DNA from: Nocardiopsis sp. CNT312
GTDB lineage: Bacteria > Actinomycetota > Actinomycetes > Streptosporangiales > Streptosporangiaceae
Assembly (NCBI RefSeq): GCF_000515115.1
Contig: NZ_KI911536.1
Coordinates: forward strand, 320,476 to 384,475
DNA: 64,000 bases
Direction: 5' to 3'
In this document: positions 24,018 to 35,205 of the stretch, piece by piece
Layout of the letters: each line of letters opens with the position of its first letter
Position numbering within the stretch: position 1 is the stretch's first letter
Position numbers and translations under genes: made by a program
Notes under the pieces: model-generated
The model's input: only the letters and a program-made list of their open reading frames with translations
Told to the model about the DNA's origin: nothing
Database searches by the model: none

Positions 24018-24611
24018 TTAGGTGTGGGGGCGGTGCAGGGCGTAGAGGCGGGCGTAGGCGCCGCCGCGGGTGAGGAGTTGGCGGTGGGTGCCGGTTTCGG
24101 TGACGTGTCCCTCGCGTAGGAGCAGGATGCGGTCGGCGGTGGGTGCGGGGTGGAGGGTGAGTTGGAGGAGGCCGGTGTGGGGTGGGAGGGGGTTGGGTGT
24201 GGTGGGTGGGGGGTCGGTGTGTAGGAGGAGGCAGGGCGGGGTGGGCGGGGTGGGTGGGTTGTGGTGGATGGGGGCGTGGGTGGTGAGGTGGCCGCGGGTG
24301 GGGTGGATGTGGTTGGTGAGGAGGTGGGCGAGGTGGGTGGTGGCGGTGGTGGGCAGGCCGATGAGGGCGATGTGTTCGCCGGTGTGGACGGTCAGGTCCA
24401 GGCGGGACAGGACGGTGCGCCGGTCGTGGGTGAGGGACACGTCGTGGAAGTGCACGAGCGGCCGGGGCTGGGGCCGTTCTGTGGCGGGGCTGTGGTGGAG
24501 CTTGCCACGGTGGGAGAGCCTCACGGGTGTCCGTTCTTCCGGTGGGTCCGTCGGTAGTGGTTGGGATGGCCTGGGCGGTGTGGTGGTTGTGTCGGGCAGG
24601 GTCTCTTTCAC
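24018..24611 (-). CDS. Degenerate ABC-exporter ATPase domain
   Basis: About 197 residues from GTG 24611; an in-frame ATG at 24803 would give 261 residues with a proline-rich leader. The start LVHFHDVSLTHDRRTVLSRL and LTVHTGEHIALIG match the first strands of an ABC nucleotide-binding domain, and the end ADRILLLREGHVTETGTH with LYALHRP matches the end of one. In between, Walker A is ruined (GLPTTATTHLA, no GKS/T), and the Q-loop, LSGGQ signature and Walker B are missing, replaced by proline/histidine/threonine-rich sequence. It cannot hydrolyse ATP in the normal way. Likely a decaying exporter gene held open by G-rich strand bias. Confidence 0.5.
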   Translation of the reverse strand: MKETLPDTTTTPPRPSQPLPTDPPEERTPVRLSHRGKLHHSPATERPQPRPLVHFHDVSLTHDRRTVLSRLDLTVHTGEHIALIGLPTTATTHLAHLLTNHIHPTRGHLTTHAPIHHNPPTPPTPPCLLLHTDPPPTTPNPLPPHTGLLQLTLHPAPTADRILLLREGHVTETGTHRQLLTRGGAYARLYALHRPHT

Positions 24612-25050
24612 GGTATCGGTGGTGGGGCGGTAGGGGGCTCTGGTCGAGGTTGGCGGCCAGGTGGGTGGGGCCGTCGGCCTGCGGCCTGGGCGGGGAGGCG
24701 GGGCGGCAGGAGACGCGGACGGGGTGGGGCGCGGTCGTGTGAGAGGCGTTGGACGATGCCGGGCTGGCCGGGGCAGCGCTTGCCCTGGGAGGGGGTGATG
24801 CACACGCGGGTGACGGTGCTGGCGGTTCCCCGGATGTGGGGCGTGGCAAGGACCATCGCAGTAGGTGGAGCGGAGTGGTCTGTGGGGCGGCTGGTGTTGG
24901 GGTGGTCTTCAGTGGAAGGAGGGTGCTGTGAACACTGTGTGAAGAGCGGTGCGCGGATCTTGTGGTGTGTCTTGTGGGGGTGCTTGGCTTTTCGTGTTGT
25001 TCACGGTGGTGAACGGCTTTCTTCCTCGTTTCCCCTGAAGGGTGTGTCGT
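24612..25050. other. Gene-less stretch with inverted repeat before SDR gene
   Basis: No gene supported, unless the degenerate ABC ORF starts at 24803. GTTCAC (24999-25004) and GTGAAC (25009-25014) face each other across GGTG about 40 bp before the SDR start, a possible operator. GAAGGG at 25037-25042 is the SDR ribosome-binding site. Confidence 0.35.
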
Positions 25051-25836
25051 ATGTCCGAGGGAACCTCATCGGCTCTTCCCGCTTCTTTGGCCGGTCGTGT
25101 GGCGGTGGTCACTGGTGCCTCCAGCGGTTTGGGGGAGGCTGTGGCCGAGCACCTGGCGGAGTTGGGTGCACGCGTGGTGCTGATGGCGCGGCGTGTGGAG
25201 CGGTTGGAGGAGTTGGCCGACCGGATCGGTAAGGACGGCGGTTCCGCTGTGGTGGCCGCTGTCGATGTGACCGATGGCGCGGCGGTGCAGGAGGTGGCTG
25301 ATCGTGTGGATGGCGAGTGCGGTGGGGCCGACTTGGTGTTCAACAACGCCGGTATCTCGGTGGCAGGGCCTTTCGAGCAGTTGGACATGGAGCAGTGCCA
25401 GCGCCAGATCGATGTGAACGTCACGGGGATGATGAACGTGATCACCGCGTTCACGGGGCAGTTGGTGAGGGCCGCGCAGGAGCGCGGGGTCGCCGATCTG
25501 GTGAACACGTCGTCGATCGCGGCGCAGAACATCTATCCGAACTTCGCTGTCTACGCGAGCAGCAAGGCCTACATCACGCACATGTCACGGCACCTGCGCG
25601 CTGAGCTGGGAGGCAAGGGTGTTCGAGTGTCGGCGGTGGAGCCGGGGATGGTGGGCACCGAGCTGCAGAGCCATGTCACCGATGAGGGTGTGCTCCAGTG
25701 GCTGGAGGCCTCTAAGGAGACGATGGAGTGGCTGACGCCGCCGGATGTGGCGCGGACGGTGGGGTTCTTGGCCGCGCTGCCGCCGCGGGTGAACCTGCAG
25801 CAGGTGACGATCATGCCGACCCGTCAGGCGAGTTGA
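25051..25836 (+). CDS. Short-chain dehydrogenase/reductase
   Basis: The product is 261 residues, classical SDR length, from ATG 25051 after GAAGGG. The cofactor motif TGASSGLG is at 21-28; basic residues after strand 2 (MARRVERLEEL) suggest NADP(H). NNAG follows strand 4; the catalytic serine is in VNTSSIAAQN and the Y-x-x-x-K pair is YASSK. The EPGMVGTEL segment is the conserved post-catalytic P-G. Substrate unknown; similar proteins reduce ketones or aldehydes. Alone between intergenic stretches. Confidence 0.9.
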   Translation: MSEGTSSALPASLAGRVAVVTGASSGLGEAVAEHLAELGARVVLMARRVERLEELADRIGKDGGSAVVAAVDVTDGAAVQEVADRVDGECGGADLVFNNAGISVAGPFEQLDMEQCQRQIDVNVTGMMNVITAFTGQLVRAAQERGVADLVNTSSIAAQNIYPNFAVYASSKAYITHMSRHLRAELGGKGVRVSAVEPGMVGTELQSHVTDEGVLQWLEASKETMEWLTPPDVARTVGFLAALPPRVNLQQVTIMPTRQAS

Positions 25837-25994
25837 GTCCGCGTTGTCCGTTGGCTTCGGGTCCGTCCACGTGTGTGGGCGGGCCCGCGGTGTGTGGCGG
25901 GTGAGGTGGTCGCCGGGGTGGTGCTGCCGGTGCGACTGGTGCGGGCGTGATGGCCGTCTGCGTCCGCAAGGGGTGGGTGGTGTTGTGGGAGTGG

Positions 25995-26030
25995 CCGGGC
26001 CCGCCGCCCCGGAGGGGGTGGCGGGCCCGG
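25995..26030. terminator. Long hairpin between SDR and MMPL genes
   Basis: CCGGGCCCGCC (25995-26005) and GGCGGGCCCGG (26020-26030) pair perfectly; the loop can pair again (GCCCC/GGGGT). It lies 14 bp after the MMPL stop on the minus strand and serves at least that gene. Confidence 0.7.
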
Positions 26031-26043
26031 GTGGTGTGGTGGG

Positions 26044-28500
26044 TCAGTGGACGGAGACGGGGTCGTTCTCGTCTTCGTCGCGGGTGGTCTGGTCGGGGTG
26101 CTGGTGGTGGAGTGAGGCGCCCTCGACGTCGACGTCGGGCAGGAGGCGGTCCAGCCAGCGGGGCAGCCACCATGCCTGGTCGCCTGCCAGGTGCATCAGT
26201 GCGGGGATGAGGTACATGCGGACGACGAAGGCGTCGATGAGGACGCCGAAGGCCAGGGCGAAGCCGATGGGGCGGATCATGGCGGTGTGGGAGAAGATGA
26301 ACCCGCCGAAGACGGAGACCATGATGATGGCGGCGGCGGTGACGACGGAGCGTCCGGCCTTGAGGCCCTGGCCGACGGCGGCGCGTGCCGGGGTGCCGTG
26401 GGCGTAGGCCTCGCGCATGCCTGAGCCGATGAAGAGCATGTAGTCCATGGCCAGGCCGAAGAGGACGCCCACGAGGATGGTGGGCAGGAAGTTCAGGATC
26501 GGGCCGGGGGTGTGGACTCCGAAGACCTCGGAGAGCCAGCCCCACTGGTAGATGGCCACGACGCCGCCCAGGGCGGCGAAGAAGGACAGGATGAAGCCGG
26601 TGGTGGCGATGAGGGGGACGAACACCGACCGGAACACCAGGACCATGATGATCAGGGACAGGCCGATGACCACGGCGAGGTAGGCGGGCAGGGCGTCGGC
26701 GAGCTTGTCGGAGATGTCGATCTTGCCGCTGGCCTGGCCGGCGACGGAGATGTCGAAGCCGCCGTCCAGTGGTGACATGGAGCGTAGGTGGTGGACGAGC
26801 TGTTCGGTGGAGGCGCTGGTGGGGCCTTCGGCGGGCAGGATCTGGAAGGCGGTCAGCGCCTGGTCGTCAGAGGTGCCGATGGGTGCGATGGCCACGACGT
26901 CGTCGAGGGCGTGGATCTGTTCGGCGATGTCGGCCTGGTGTTGGAGGAGTTCGGTGTCGTCTTGGGTGGGGGGCAGGTCGGCGACGAGCAGGAGCGGGCC
27001 GTTGGTTCCGGGGCCGAACTTGTCGGCGACGGTGGTGTAGGCCTGGTAGGCGCTGGTGCCGGGTTCTTCTGAGGAGCCGTCGGGGATGCCCAGGCGCAGG
27101 TCCAGGGCGGGGAGGGCCACGGCGATGAGGGCGGCAGCGGCGACCAGGACGCGCAGGAGTGCGGCCGGGGTGGACAGGGCGGGGGCGGTGGGTGCGGTGT
27201 GGTCGTCGGGGGTTGCGGCTTGGGCGCGGGTGCGTTCGCTGCGCTTGAGGATGCGGGTGCCGAGCAGGCCCAGGAGCGCGGGGGTGAGGGTGGTGGCGAC
27301 CAGGACGGCGATGACGATGCACAGGGCGCCGACGGTGCCCATGAGGCCGAGGAAGGGGATGCCGGTGATGTTGAGGGCGAGCAGGGCGATGAAGACGGTG
27401 GTGCCGGCGAAGACGACGGCGTTGCCGGAGGTGCCGTTGGCCAGGGCGATGGAGGTGGGGACGTCGGTGCCGCGGAGGAGTTGGCGGCGGTGGCGGTGGA
27501 CGATGAAGAGGCTGTAGTCGATGCCTACGGCCAGGCCGAGCATGATGCCTAGGACGGGGGTGACGGAGACCATCTCGACGGCGCCGGAGAGGGCGAGGGT
27601 GCCGAGGGCGCCGATGCCGACGCCGGTGAGGGCGGTGGCCAGGGGGAGGCCGGCTCCGGCGAGGGTGCCGAGCATGATGATGAGGACGGTGGCGGCGACG
27701 AGGAGGCCGATGATCTCTCCGGTGCCGATGAGGCCGCCCAGGGGGGCGCTGAGGTCGGAGGAGTAGTCGGTGTCGATGCCGTCGAGGGGTTGTTCGTCGA
27801 AGAGGTCGACGACGCTCTGCTTGGTGTCCTCGGCGACGTCGAGCATGGGGTCGGTGAAGACGACGGAGGCGACGGCGGTGGTGTCGTCGTCGGAGACGGT
27901 CTGGATCTGGGCGGCCATGTCCATGAGGGACTGGCCCAGGTCGAGTTGCTGTTCCTGGGTGTCGAGTTCTTCGAGTTGTTGCTGGAGTTCGGCCTGTTGG
28001 GCGTCGAGTTCGGCTTCGAGGTCGGGCAGGGTGCCGGCGGCTTCGGCTTGGGTGCGTTGGGTCTGGATTCCTTGGAGGCCCTGTTCGATCTGTTGGCGGC
28101 CCTGGTCGAGTTCGGTGCGGCCGGTGGCGAGTTCGTCGGCTTCGGCGGTGCGTTGGGCCTGGGTGGTGAAGGGGTCGATGGTGGTCTCGACGCCGTCGAG
28201 GTCGGCGGCCTGGGTGAGGCGGTCGCTGATGGCCTGTCGCTGTTGTTCGGTGAGGGGGGTGTCGTCGCTGGTTTGGAAGACGATGCTGGCGGTGCCTCCG
28301 GCGGCTCGGGGCATTTGTTCTTCGAGGCGTTGGGTGACCTGGGCTGTGGGTGTGCCGGGGATGGTGAAGGTGCTGGCCAGTGCGCCGGAGCCCAGGACGT
28401 AGCCGGTGGCGGCCAGGGCCAGGAGGGCGATCCACGCGGTGATGACGGTGGCGGGCCGCCGTGCGGCCCAGCGGCCGAGGCGGTAGAGCAGTGTTGCCAT
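26044..28500 (-). CDS. MMPL-family RND transporter
   Basis: The product is 818 residues. It has the MMPL layout of two six-helix blocks, each preceded by an outer loop. Helix 1 is ATVITAWIALLALAATGYVL. The first block includes VGIDYSLFIVHRHRR (about 325-340) and the second has AMDYMLFIGSGMREAY (about 680-695), the conserved D-Y / M-D-Y proton-relay helices. The first outer loop has a long Gln/Glu/Leu-rich heptad region (about 110-195) likely to be coiled coil. Such proteins export lipids, siderophores or drugs by proton motive force. Its gene follows a TetR gene by 28 bp and is probably repressed by it. Confidence 0.92.
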   Translation of the reverse strand: MATLLYRLGRWAARRPATVITAWIALLALAATGYVLGSGALASTFTIPGTPTAQVTQRLEEQMPRAAGGTASIVFQTSDDTPLTEQQRQAISDRLTQAADLDGVETTIDPFTTQAQRTAEADELATGRTELDQGRQQIEQGLQGIQTQRTQAEAAGTLPDLEAELDAQQAELQQQLEELDTQEQQLDLGQSLMDMAAQIQTVSDDDTTAVASVVFTDPMLDVAEDTKQSVVDLFDEQPLDGIDTDYSSDLSAPLGGLIGTGEIIGLLVAATVLIIMLGTLAGAGLPLATALTGVGIGALGTLALSGAVEMVSVTPVLGIMLGLAVGIDYSLFIVHRHRRQLLRGTDVPTSIALANGTSGNAVVFAGTTVFIALLALNITGIPFLGLMGTVGALCIVIAVLVATTLTPALLGLLGTRILKRSERTRAQAATPDDHTAPTAPALSTPAALLRVLVAAAALIAVALPALDLRLGIPDGSSEEPGTSAYQAYTTVADKFGPGTNGPLLLVADLPPTQDDTELLQHQADIAEQIHALDDVVAIAPIGTSDDQALTAFQILPAEGPTSASTEQLVHHLRSMSPLDGGFDISVAGQASGKIDISDKLADALPAYLAVVIGLSLIIMVLVFRSVFVPLIATTGFILSFFAALGGVVAIYQWGWLSEVFGVHTPGPILNFLPTILVGVLFGLAMDYMLFIGSGMREAYAHGTPARAAVGQGLKAGRSVVTAAAIIMVSVFGGFIFSHTAMIRPIGFALAFGVLIDAFVVRMYLIPALMHLAGDQAWWLPRWLDRLLPDVDVEGASLHHQHPDQTTRDEDENDPVSVH

Positions 28501-28528
28501 GGTGGTCCTTGGTGGTGGGTGGGTGGGG

Positions 28529-29155
28529 TCAGTGGTCGAAGCCGTGGCGGAGCCGGGTGAGGAGTTGTTCGACCAGGGCGTTCCACAGGGCGCGGGAGTG
28601 GTCGGTGTCGGTGGCGCCGGTCTGGTGGGCCCAGTGGCTGTAGAGGGTGCTGACGCCGATGATCACGGTGTTGACGAGGAGTTGGGTCTCCAGGGGGTCG
28701 GGGTGGGGGCGTTGGCGGGTGATGGCGTCGGTGAGGCGTTGGCTGAGGGCGGTGAACACCCGTGGCATGAGGGGGGCCTGTGCGGGGGTGGCGGTGCCTT
28801 CCATGGCGCGGGTGAGGTAGGCCATGGCGGGGACGAGGTCGGTGCGGCGCAGGGCGGCGGCGAGGTCGTCGAAGGCGGTGGGGTGGTGGTCGGGGGTGTG
28901 GGCGGTCAGGGTCAGGTAGTCGGTGACCAGGGTGTCGAGGCGGTCGGCGCACACCTCGATGAGGACGTCGGATGTGGAGGGGAAATGGTTGAAGACGGTG
29001 CGGCGGGCGACGTCGGCGCGTGCGGCGAGCTGGTCGGCGGTGAAGCGGCCTGAGCCGTGTTCGTGGAGGAGGGCGGCCGCGGCGTCGATGATGGCGCGGC
29101 GGTGGCGTTCTTTGAGGGCGGTGCGGCGGTCCTCGCTGTGGGGTGGCGCGGTCAC
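28529..29155 (-). CDS. TetR-family regulator of the MMPL exporter
   Basis: The product is 208 residues from GTG 29155. The N-terminal HTH is at about 18-65 (RAIIDAAAALLHEHG, FTADQLAARADVARRTVFNHF). The C-terminal ligand domain (70-205) is helical and matches no specific subgroup I can name. First gene of the tetR-MMPL operon. Palindromes right upstream probably serve autoregulation. Confidence 0.9.
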   Translation of the reverse strand: MTAPPHSEDRRTALKERHRRAIIDAAAALLHEHGSGRFTADQLAARADVARRTVFNHFPSTSDVLIEVCADRLDTLVTDYLTLTAHTPDHHPTAFDDLAAALRRTDLVPAMAYLTRAMEGTATPAQAPLMPRVFTALSQRLTDAITRQRPHPDPLETQLLVNTVIIGVSTLYSHWAHQTGATDTDHSRALWNALVEQLLTRLRHGFDH

Positions 29156-29168
29156 ATTTCGACATTAT

Positions 29169-29191
29169 GTGCATGAATGCACTGAGTGCAC
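29169..29191. promoter_or_regulatory. Overlapping palindromes, likely TetR operator
   Basis: GTGCAT and ATGCAC flank GA (29169-29182); TGCAC and GTGCA flank TGA (29178-29190). They begin 14 bp before the TetR start codon, beside a CATTAT box, ideal for autorepression of the tetR-MMPL operon. Confidence 0.6.
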
Positions 29192-29544
29192 GCGGTGGGG
29201 GATGGTGTGCGTCACAGGCGCGCCATGCTCCGCTGTGCACCGGGCCGGGACCCCCGCCTGGGCCTGGCCGCGGAAGGTGGGGGTTCTGGTGGAGCTGGTG
29301 GTGGCGCGGGGCGAGCCGGCGGCCGGGGGGCGCATGGGCGGCGACGCCGTTCGCAGTGGTGGATCCGGCTGAGCGCCTGGCCGCCCCGCGCGTTCACCCC
29401 GGCGGCGTGGGTGCGGCGCCGGTGAAGCGTTGCGACCCGCCTGCGGGGCGGCGCGGTCGGGTGCTGCCGCTGGCCGGGCGGGGGCCGCTGCCGGAGGGGT
29501 GCGGTGTGCTGTGGGTCCCGCGCCCGGTTGAAGGGGAGCCCGCC
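29192..29544. other. Gene-less stretch between TetR and UvrA-like genes
   Basis: No open frame here looks coding in codon use or composition on either strand. It holds the upstream sequence of the tetR gene and the downstream region of the UvrA-like gene. No terminator hairpin as clear as the others was found. Confidence 0.4.
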
Positions 29545-31905
<2,361 letters not shown>

Positions 31906-31979
31906 CGTGGTCTCCGTGGTCTGGGATGCGGTTTCCGGCTCTCGGGGGGCCGCGGCGGGTGCGGCCCCCCGGTCGCGGT

Positions 31980-32390
31980 TCAGGGCCGTTGCTGGATGCG
32001 GATCAGGTTGCCGGCGGGGTCGCGGACGGCGCAGTCGCGGATGCCGTAGGGCTGGTCGGTGGGTTCCTGGACGATCTCGGTGTCGGTGGCCTGGAGTGCG
32101 TCGAAGGCGGCGTCGAGGTCGGCGGTGGCCAGGAGGAGGCTGGCGTAGGTGCCCTTGGCCATCATCTCGGCGATGGTGCGGCGTTCGGCGTCGGTGGTGC
32201 CGGGGGCGGCTCCGGCGGGTGTGAGGACGATGGAGGTGTCGGGCTGGCCCGGGGGGCCGACGGTGAGCCAGCGCATGCCGCCGTAGCCGACGTCGTTGCG
32301 GACTTCGAAGCCGAGGGTGTCGCGGTAGAAGGCCAGGGCGGTGTCGGGGTCGTCGTGGGGCAGGAAGCTGGCGTGGATGTTGATGTCCAT
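31980..32390 (-). CDS. VOC-family protein (glyoxalase/bleomycin-resistance fold)
   Basis: The product is 136 residues from ATG 32390. Two beta-alpha-beta-beta-beta modules are visible: INIHASFLPHDDPDTALAFY then RDTLGFEVRNDVG, and YASLLLATADLDAAFDALQ through CAVRDPAGNLIRIQQ. It may be a metal-dependent enzyme or a drug-binding protein; metal ligands are not certain by eye. Starts 5 bp after the AraC stop, so they form an operon. Confidence 0.85.
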   Translation of the reverse strand: MDINIHASFLPHDDPDTALAFYRDTLGFEVRNDVGYGGMRWLTVGPPGQPDTSIVLTPAGAAPGTTDAERRTIAEMMAKGTYASLLLATADLDAAFDALQATDTEIVQEPTDQPYGIRDCAVRDPAGNLIRIQQRP

Positions 32391-32395
32391 GGCGG

Positions 32396-32854
<459 letters not shown>

Positions 32855-32993
32855 CGTGTCACGGGGTGGGGACGGTGGGGGTGCGCTGCGGTGTGGTCGG
32901 GTTCGGGTAACGGTGGGTTTCGGGGGGCTTGCCGTGTTTGTGATGTGGTTCTGGCACACTCGTACGGGTCTTTCCTTCTGAAGGGGCTCCCCC

Positions 32994-34289
32994 ATGGATG
33001 TTTTCCCCCTGCCTGTGTGGTGGGTGATCGCTGCGGCCGCGGTGGCCGTCACGGCCCTGGCTGTGGCCGCGATGCGCCGGGCCGGGTCCCGTCGGCGCCC
33101 CGGTGAGGGCGGTGCGGTCCGCGGGTCGGGGGGGTCCCTGCCCGGGGGGTACGTGGTGGCCACGGCGGTGATCGCGGTGGTGGCGCTGGCGCTGATCCTG
33201 GTGGCGTTCACCATGAGCTATGCGGCGCTGTACCAGGCGGCCACGTGGCTGGAGGATACGCAGTTGCGGGCGATCAACGGGGGGGACCTGCGGTTCCTGT
33301 TCCCGCTCGGGATCGATGCGGTGATCGTCTACTTCCTGGCGATGGACCTTTTGATGGAGTGGCAGGGGCGGCGCCATCCGCTGAACCGGTGGGCGGCCTA
33401 CACTTTGTCGGCGATCACGATCGTGTTGAACGTGTCGCAGGGTGAGGAGACGACGGCGTCGTATCTGGGGCACGCGGGCCCGCCGGTGGTGATCATCCTG
33501 ATCGCCGAGGGTGTGGCGGCGTGGGTGCGGCATCTGGCTGGTTTGGCGCACGGACAGGCGGCGGACCGGATCCCGGTGGGCCGGTGGGTGGCCCATCCGG
33601 TGTCGACGGCGCGGGTGGCGCGGTTGATGCTGGGGTGGGGGATCGGTTCGTATCCGCAGGCGCTGGAGCGCGAGCAGCGCCGCCAGTTGGCCTATGCGAT
33701 GCTGCGTGAGCAGTACGGGCGGGCGTGGCGGCGGCGTACGCCGCGGCATCTGCGGTGGATGCTCGACAACGGCTACGAGTTGGACACCGCCTATGAGCTG
33801 ACGCGGGCGATGACGGTTTCGGCGGTGGCGATGACCGCCGACGAGGTGGCGGTGCTGTCGGGTCGGCGGCCCGCGGTGGCGGCTGAGCGGCGGTCCGAGC
33901 CGGCCGCGCCCGGGGGCGAGGGGCCCGAGCCGAGCAGGGCTCCGGTGCGCCGGGAGCCTCCCCGGCGGGTGCAGGAGCCCGCAGGGGAGGTGGAGCGGCC
34001 CCGTGAGCGTGTTCGGGAGCGGGGTGCCGCTGCCGAGGAGGCTGCGGCGGAGCAGGCGGGGCTGTCTCCGGAGGAGAAGCGCCAGAGGGTGCGCGATCTG
34101 GTGCGTGAGCGGCCCGGGATCACCGATGCCGAGTTGGCGGCCTCCATCGGTGCCTCGCGGCGCACCGCGCGCCGCTACCGGGACGAGCTGTCTGCGCAGG
34201 AGGGTGCGGGCGGCGGCGCGGATCCGGCGTCGGTGTCGGCGGTGACGAGCAGCTGGCCCAAGGTGGAGCAGCCCGTCTCCCAGCGGTGA
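32994..34289 (+). CDS. DUF2637 membrane protein with C-terminal HTH
   Basis: The product is 431 residues. Membrane helices occur at about 8-28, 52-78, 95-118 and 135-152; the central helices form the DUF2637 domain, known from SpdB-like transfer proteins of actinomycete plasmids and integrative elements. A cytoplasmic region follows with helical DUF2637-linked segment (RVARLMLGWGIGSYPQALE). A charged Pro/Glu/Arg linker (300-360) leads to EEKRQRVRDLVRERPGITDA and ELAASIGASRRTARRYRDEL (365-405), a winged-HTH like that of replication or ParB-like proteins. No other transfer or replication gene is near. It may be a relic of an element, or a chromosomal membrane-bound DNA-binding protein. Confidence 0.8.
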   Translation: MDVFPLPVWWVIAAAAVAVTALAVAAMRRAGSRRRPGEGGAVRGSGGSLPGGYVVATAVIAVVALALILVAFTMSYAALYQAATWLEDTQLRAINGGDLRFLFPLGIDAVIVYFLAMDLLMEWQGRRHPLNRWAAYTLSAITIVLNVSQGEETTASYLGHAGPPVVIILIAEGVAAWVRHLAGLAHGQAADRIPVGRWVAHPVSTARVARLMLGWGIGSYPQALEREQRRQLAYAMLREQYGRAWRRRTPRHLRWMLDNGYELDTAYELTRAMTVSAVAMTADEVAVLSGRRPAVAAERRSEPAAPGGEGPEPSRAPVRREPPRRVQEPAGEVERPRERVRERGAAAEEAAAEQAGLSPEEKRQRVRDLVRERPGITDAELAASIGASRRTARRYRDELSAQEGAGGGADPASVSAVTSSWPKVEQPVSQR

Positions 34290-34300
34290 GCGGCCGGGCT

Positions 34301-34663
34301 CTACTCCTGGGTGTCGAAGCGGGTGCGGGCGCGTTCGATGGCGCTGCGGTGGCGGGCGCTCCAGCGCAGGAGTTCCTCCACGGGTGCGCGCAGGGTCTTG
34401 CCCAGGGGTGTGATGGCGTATTCGACCGCCACGGGGCGGGTGTGGACGATGGTGCGTTCGACGATGCCGTTGCGTTCGAGGCGGCGCAGTGTGGTGGTGA
34501 GGGATTTCTGTGTGACGGCGGGGATGGCGCGGCGCAGCTGGTTGAAGCGGCAGGGGTTCTCGCACAGGCGGTTGAGGACCTCCATGGACCATGTGTCGAG
34601 GATGTGGGCGAGGAGTTCGCGGTGCTCGGCGGTGATGTGCAGCGGTGGGGTGGTATCGGTCAT
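34301..34663 (-). CDS. HxlR-family transcriptional regulator
   Basis: The product is 120 residues from ATG 34663. The winged helix typical of HxlR is clear: LLAHILDTWSMEVLNRL, then C34 (ENPCRFNQLRRAI), VTQKSLTTTLRRLERNGIV, and the wing VEYAITPLGKTL. In several HxlR regulators a cysteine near the N-terminus senses electrophiles. It is divergent from ridA with a long inverted repeat between them. Confidence 0.92.
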   Translation of the reverse strand: MTDTTPPLHITAEHRELLAHILDTWSMEVLNRLCENPCRFNQLRRAIPAVTQKSLTTTLRRLERNGIVERTIVHTRPVAVEYAITPLGKTLRAPVEELLRWSARHRSAIERARTRFDTQE

Positions 34664-34694
34664 GACACCTGGTTCCGTTGAAGTGACTTTCGGA

Positions 34695-34720
34695 TACAAG
34701 GTATCAAAGGGATACTTGTA
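34695..34720. promoter_or_regulatory. HxlR operator candidate
   Basis: TACAAGGTATC (34695-34705) and GATACTTGTA (34711-34720) are inverted, with one extra G in the left arm. The element lies midway between hxlR and ridA starts; TA/AC-AAGTATC-like arms resemble known HxlR-type sites. It likely controls both genes. Confidence 0.6.
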
Positions 34721-34744
34721 AGCGAAGGTTCGAAGGAGCTGGTG

Positions 34745-35134
34745 ATGGCTGTTCGACTGCTCTCCCCCGAGGGCATGGCCCACCCCGTCCCCTACCACCA
34801 CGTGGCGGTCGGCACGGGCACCCGGCAGGTGCACGTCAGCGGCCAGGTCGGCGGGGCCGACGGCGGCCTGGCCGCTCAGACGGCCCAGGCGCTGCGCAAC
34901 ACCGCCAGAGGTCTGGCGGGGGCCGGCGCGGGTATGGCCGACGTGGTGCGCCTGACGTTCTACGTCGTGGGGTGGCGGCCCGAGCAGATGGCGGCGTTCA
35001 TGGACGGTGTCGAGCGGGCCGCCGGGGAATTGGGGATGCCGCGCCCGATGCCCCCGGCGTCGCTGATCGGGGTGGAGTCCCTCTTCGAGCCCGGTGTCCT
35101 GGTGGAGGTGGAGGCGACCGCCGTCCTGGACTGA
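34745..35134 (+). CDS. RidA-family protein
   Basis: The product is 129 residues from ATG 34745, behind GAAGGAG. The RidA/YjgF fold is seen: VHVSGQVGG, then QTAQALRNTARGLAGAGAGM and DVVRLTFYVV, ending FEPGVLVEVEATAVL. Canonical RidA hydrolyses reactive enamines/imines through an Arg near the C-terminus (RxxV/G); that arginine is not evident here (SLIGVESLFEPG), so this is probably another YjgF subgroup. Likely controlled by the divergent HxlR. Confidence 0.85.
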   Translation: MAVRLLSPEGMAHPVPYHHVAVGTGTRQVHVSGQVGGADGGLAAQTAQALRNTARGLAGAGAGMADVVRLTFYVVGWRPEQMAAFMDGVERAAGELGMPRPMPPASLIGVESLFEPGVLVEVEATAVLD

Positions 35135-35157
35135 TCACGGCGGTGGCGGGAATGTGG

Positions 35158-35187
35158 GGGGGGCGGGCCGTGAACGGCCCGCCCCCC
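35158..35187 (+). terminator. Hairpin between ridA and phosphotransferase gene
   Basis: GGGGGGCGGGCCG (35158-35170) and CGGCCCGCCCCCC (35175-35187) pair around TGAA. The ribosome-binding site of the next gene (GGAAGGAGAG) starts directly after, so it can act as terminator or attenuator. Confidence 0.6.
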
Positions 35188-35205
35188 ACTGGAAGGAGAG
35201 CCTCT

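Noticed and set aside
24070-24633. Tryptophan/valine-rich plus-strand frame across the G-rich stretch
   Set aside because: No domain resemblance; composition follows the strand bias, and the minus strand carries recognisable ABC ATPase ends.
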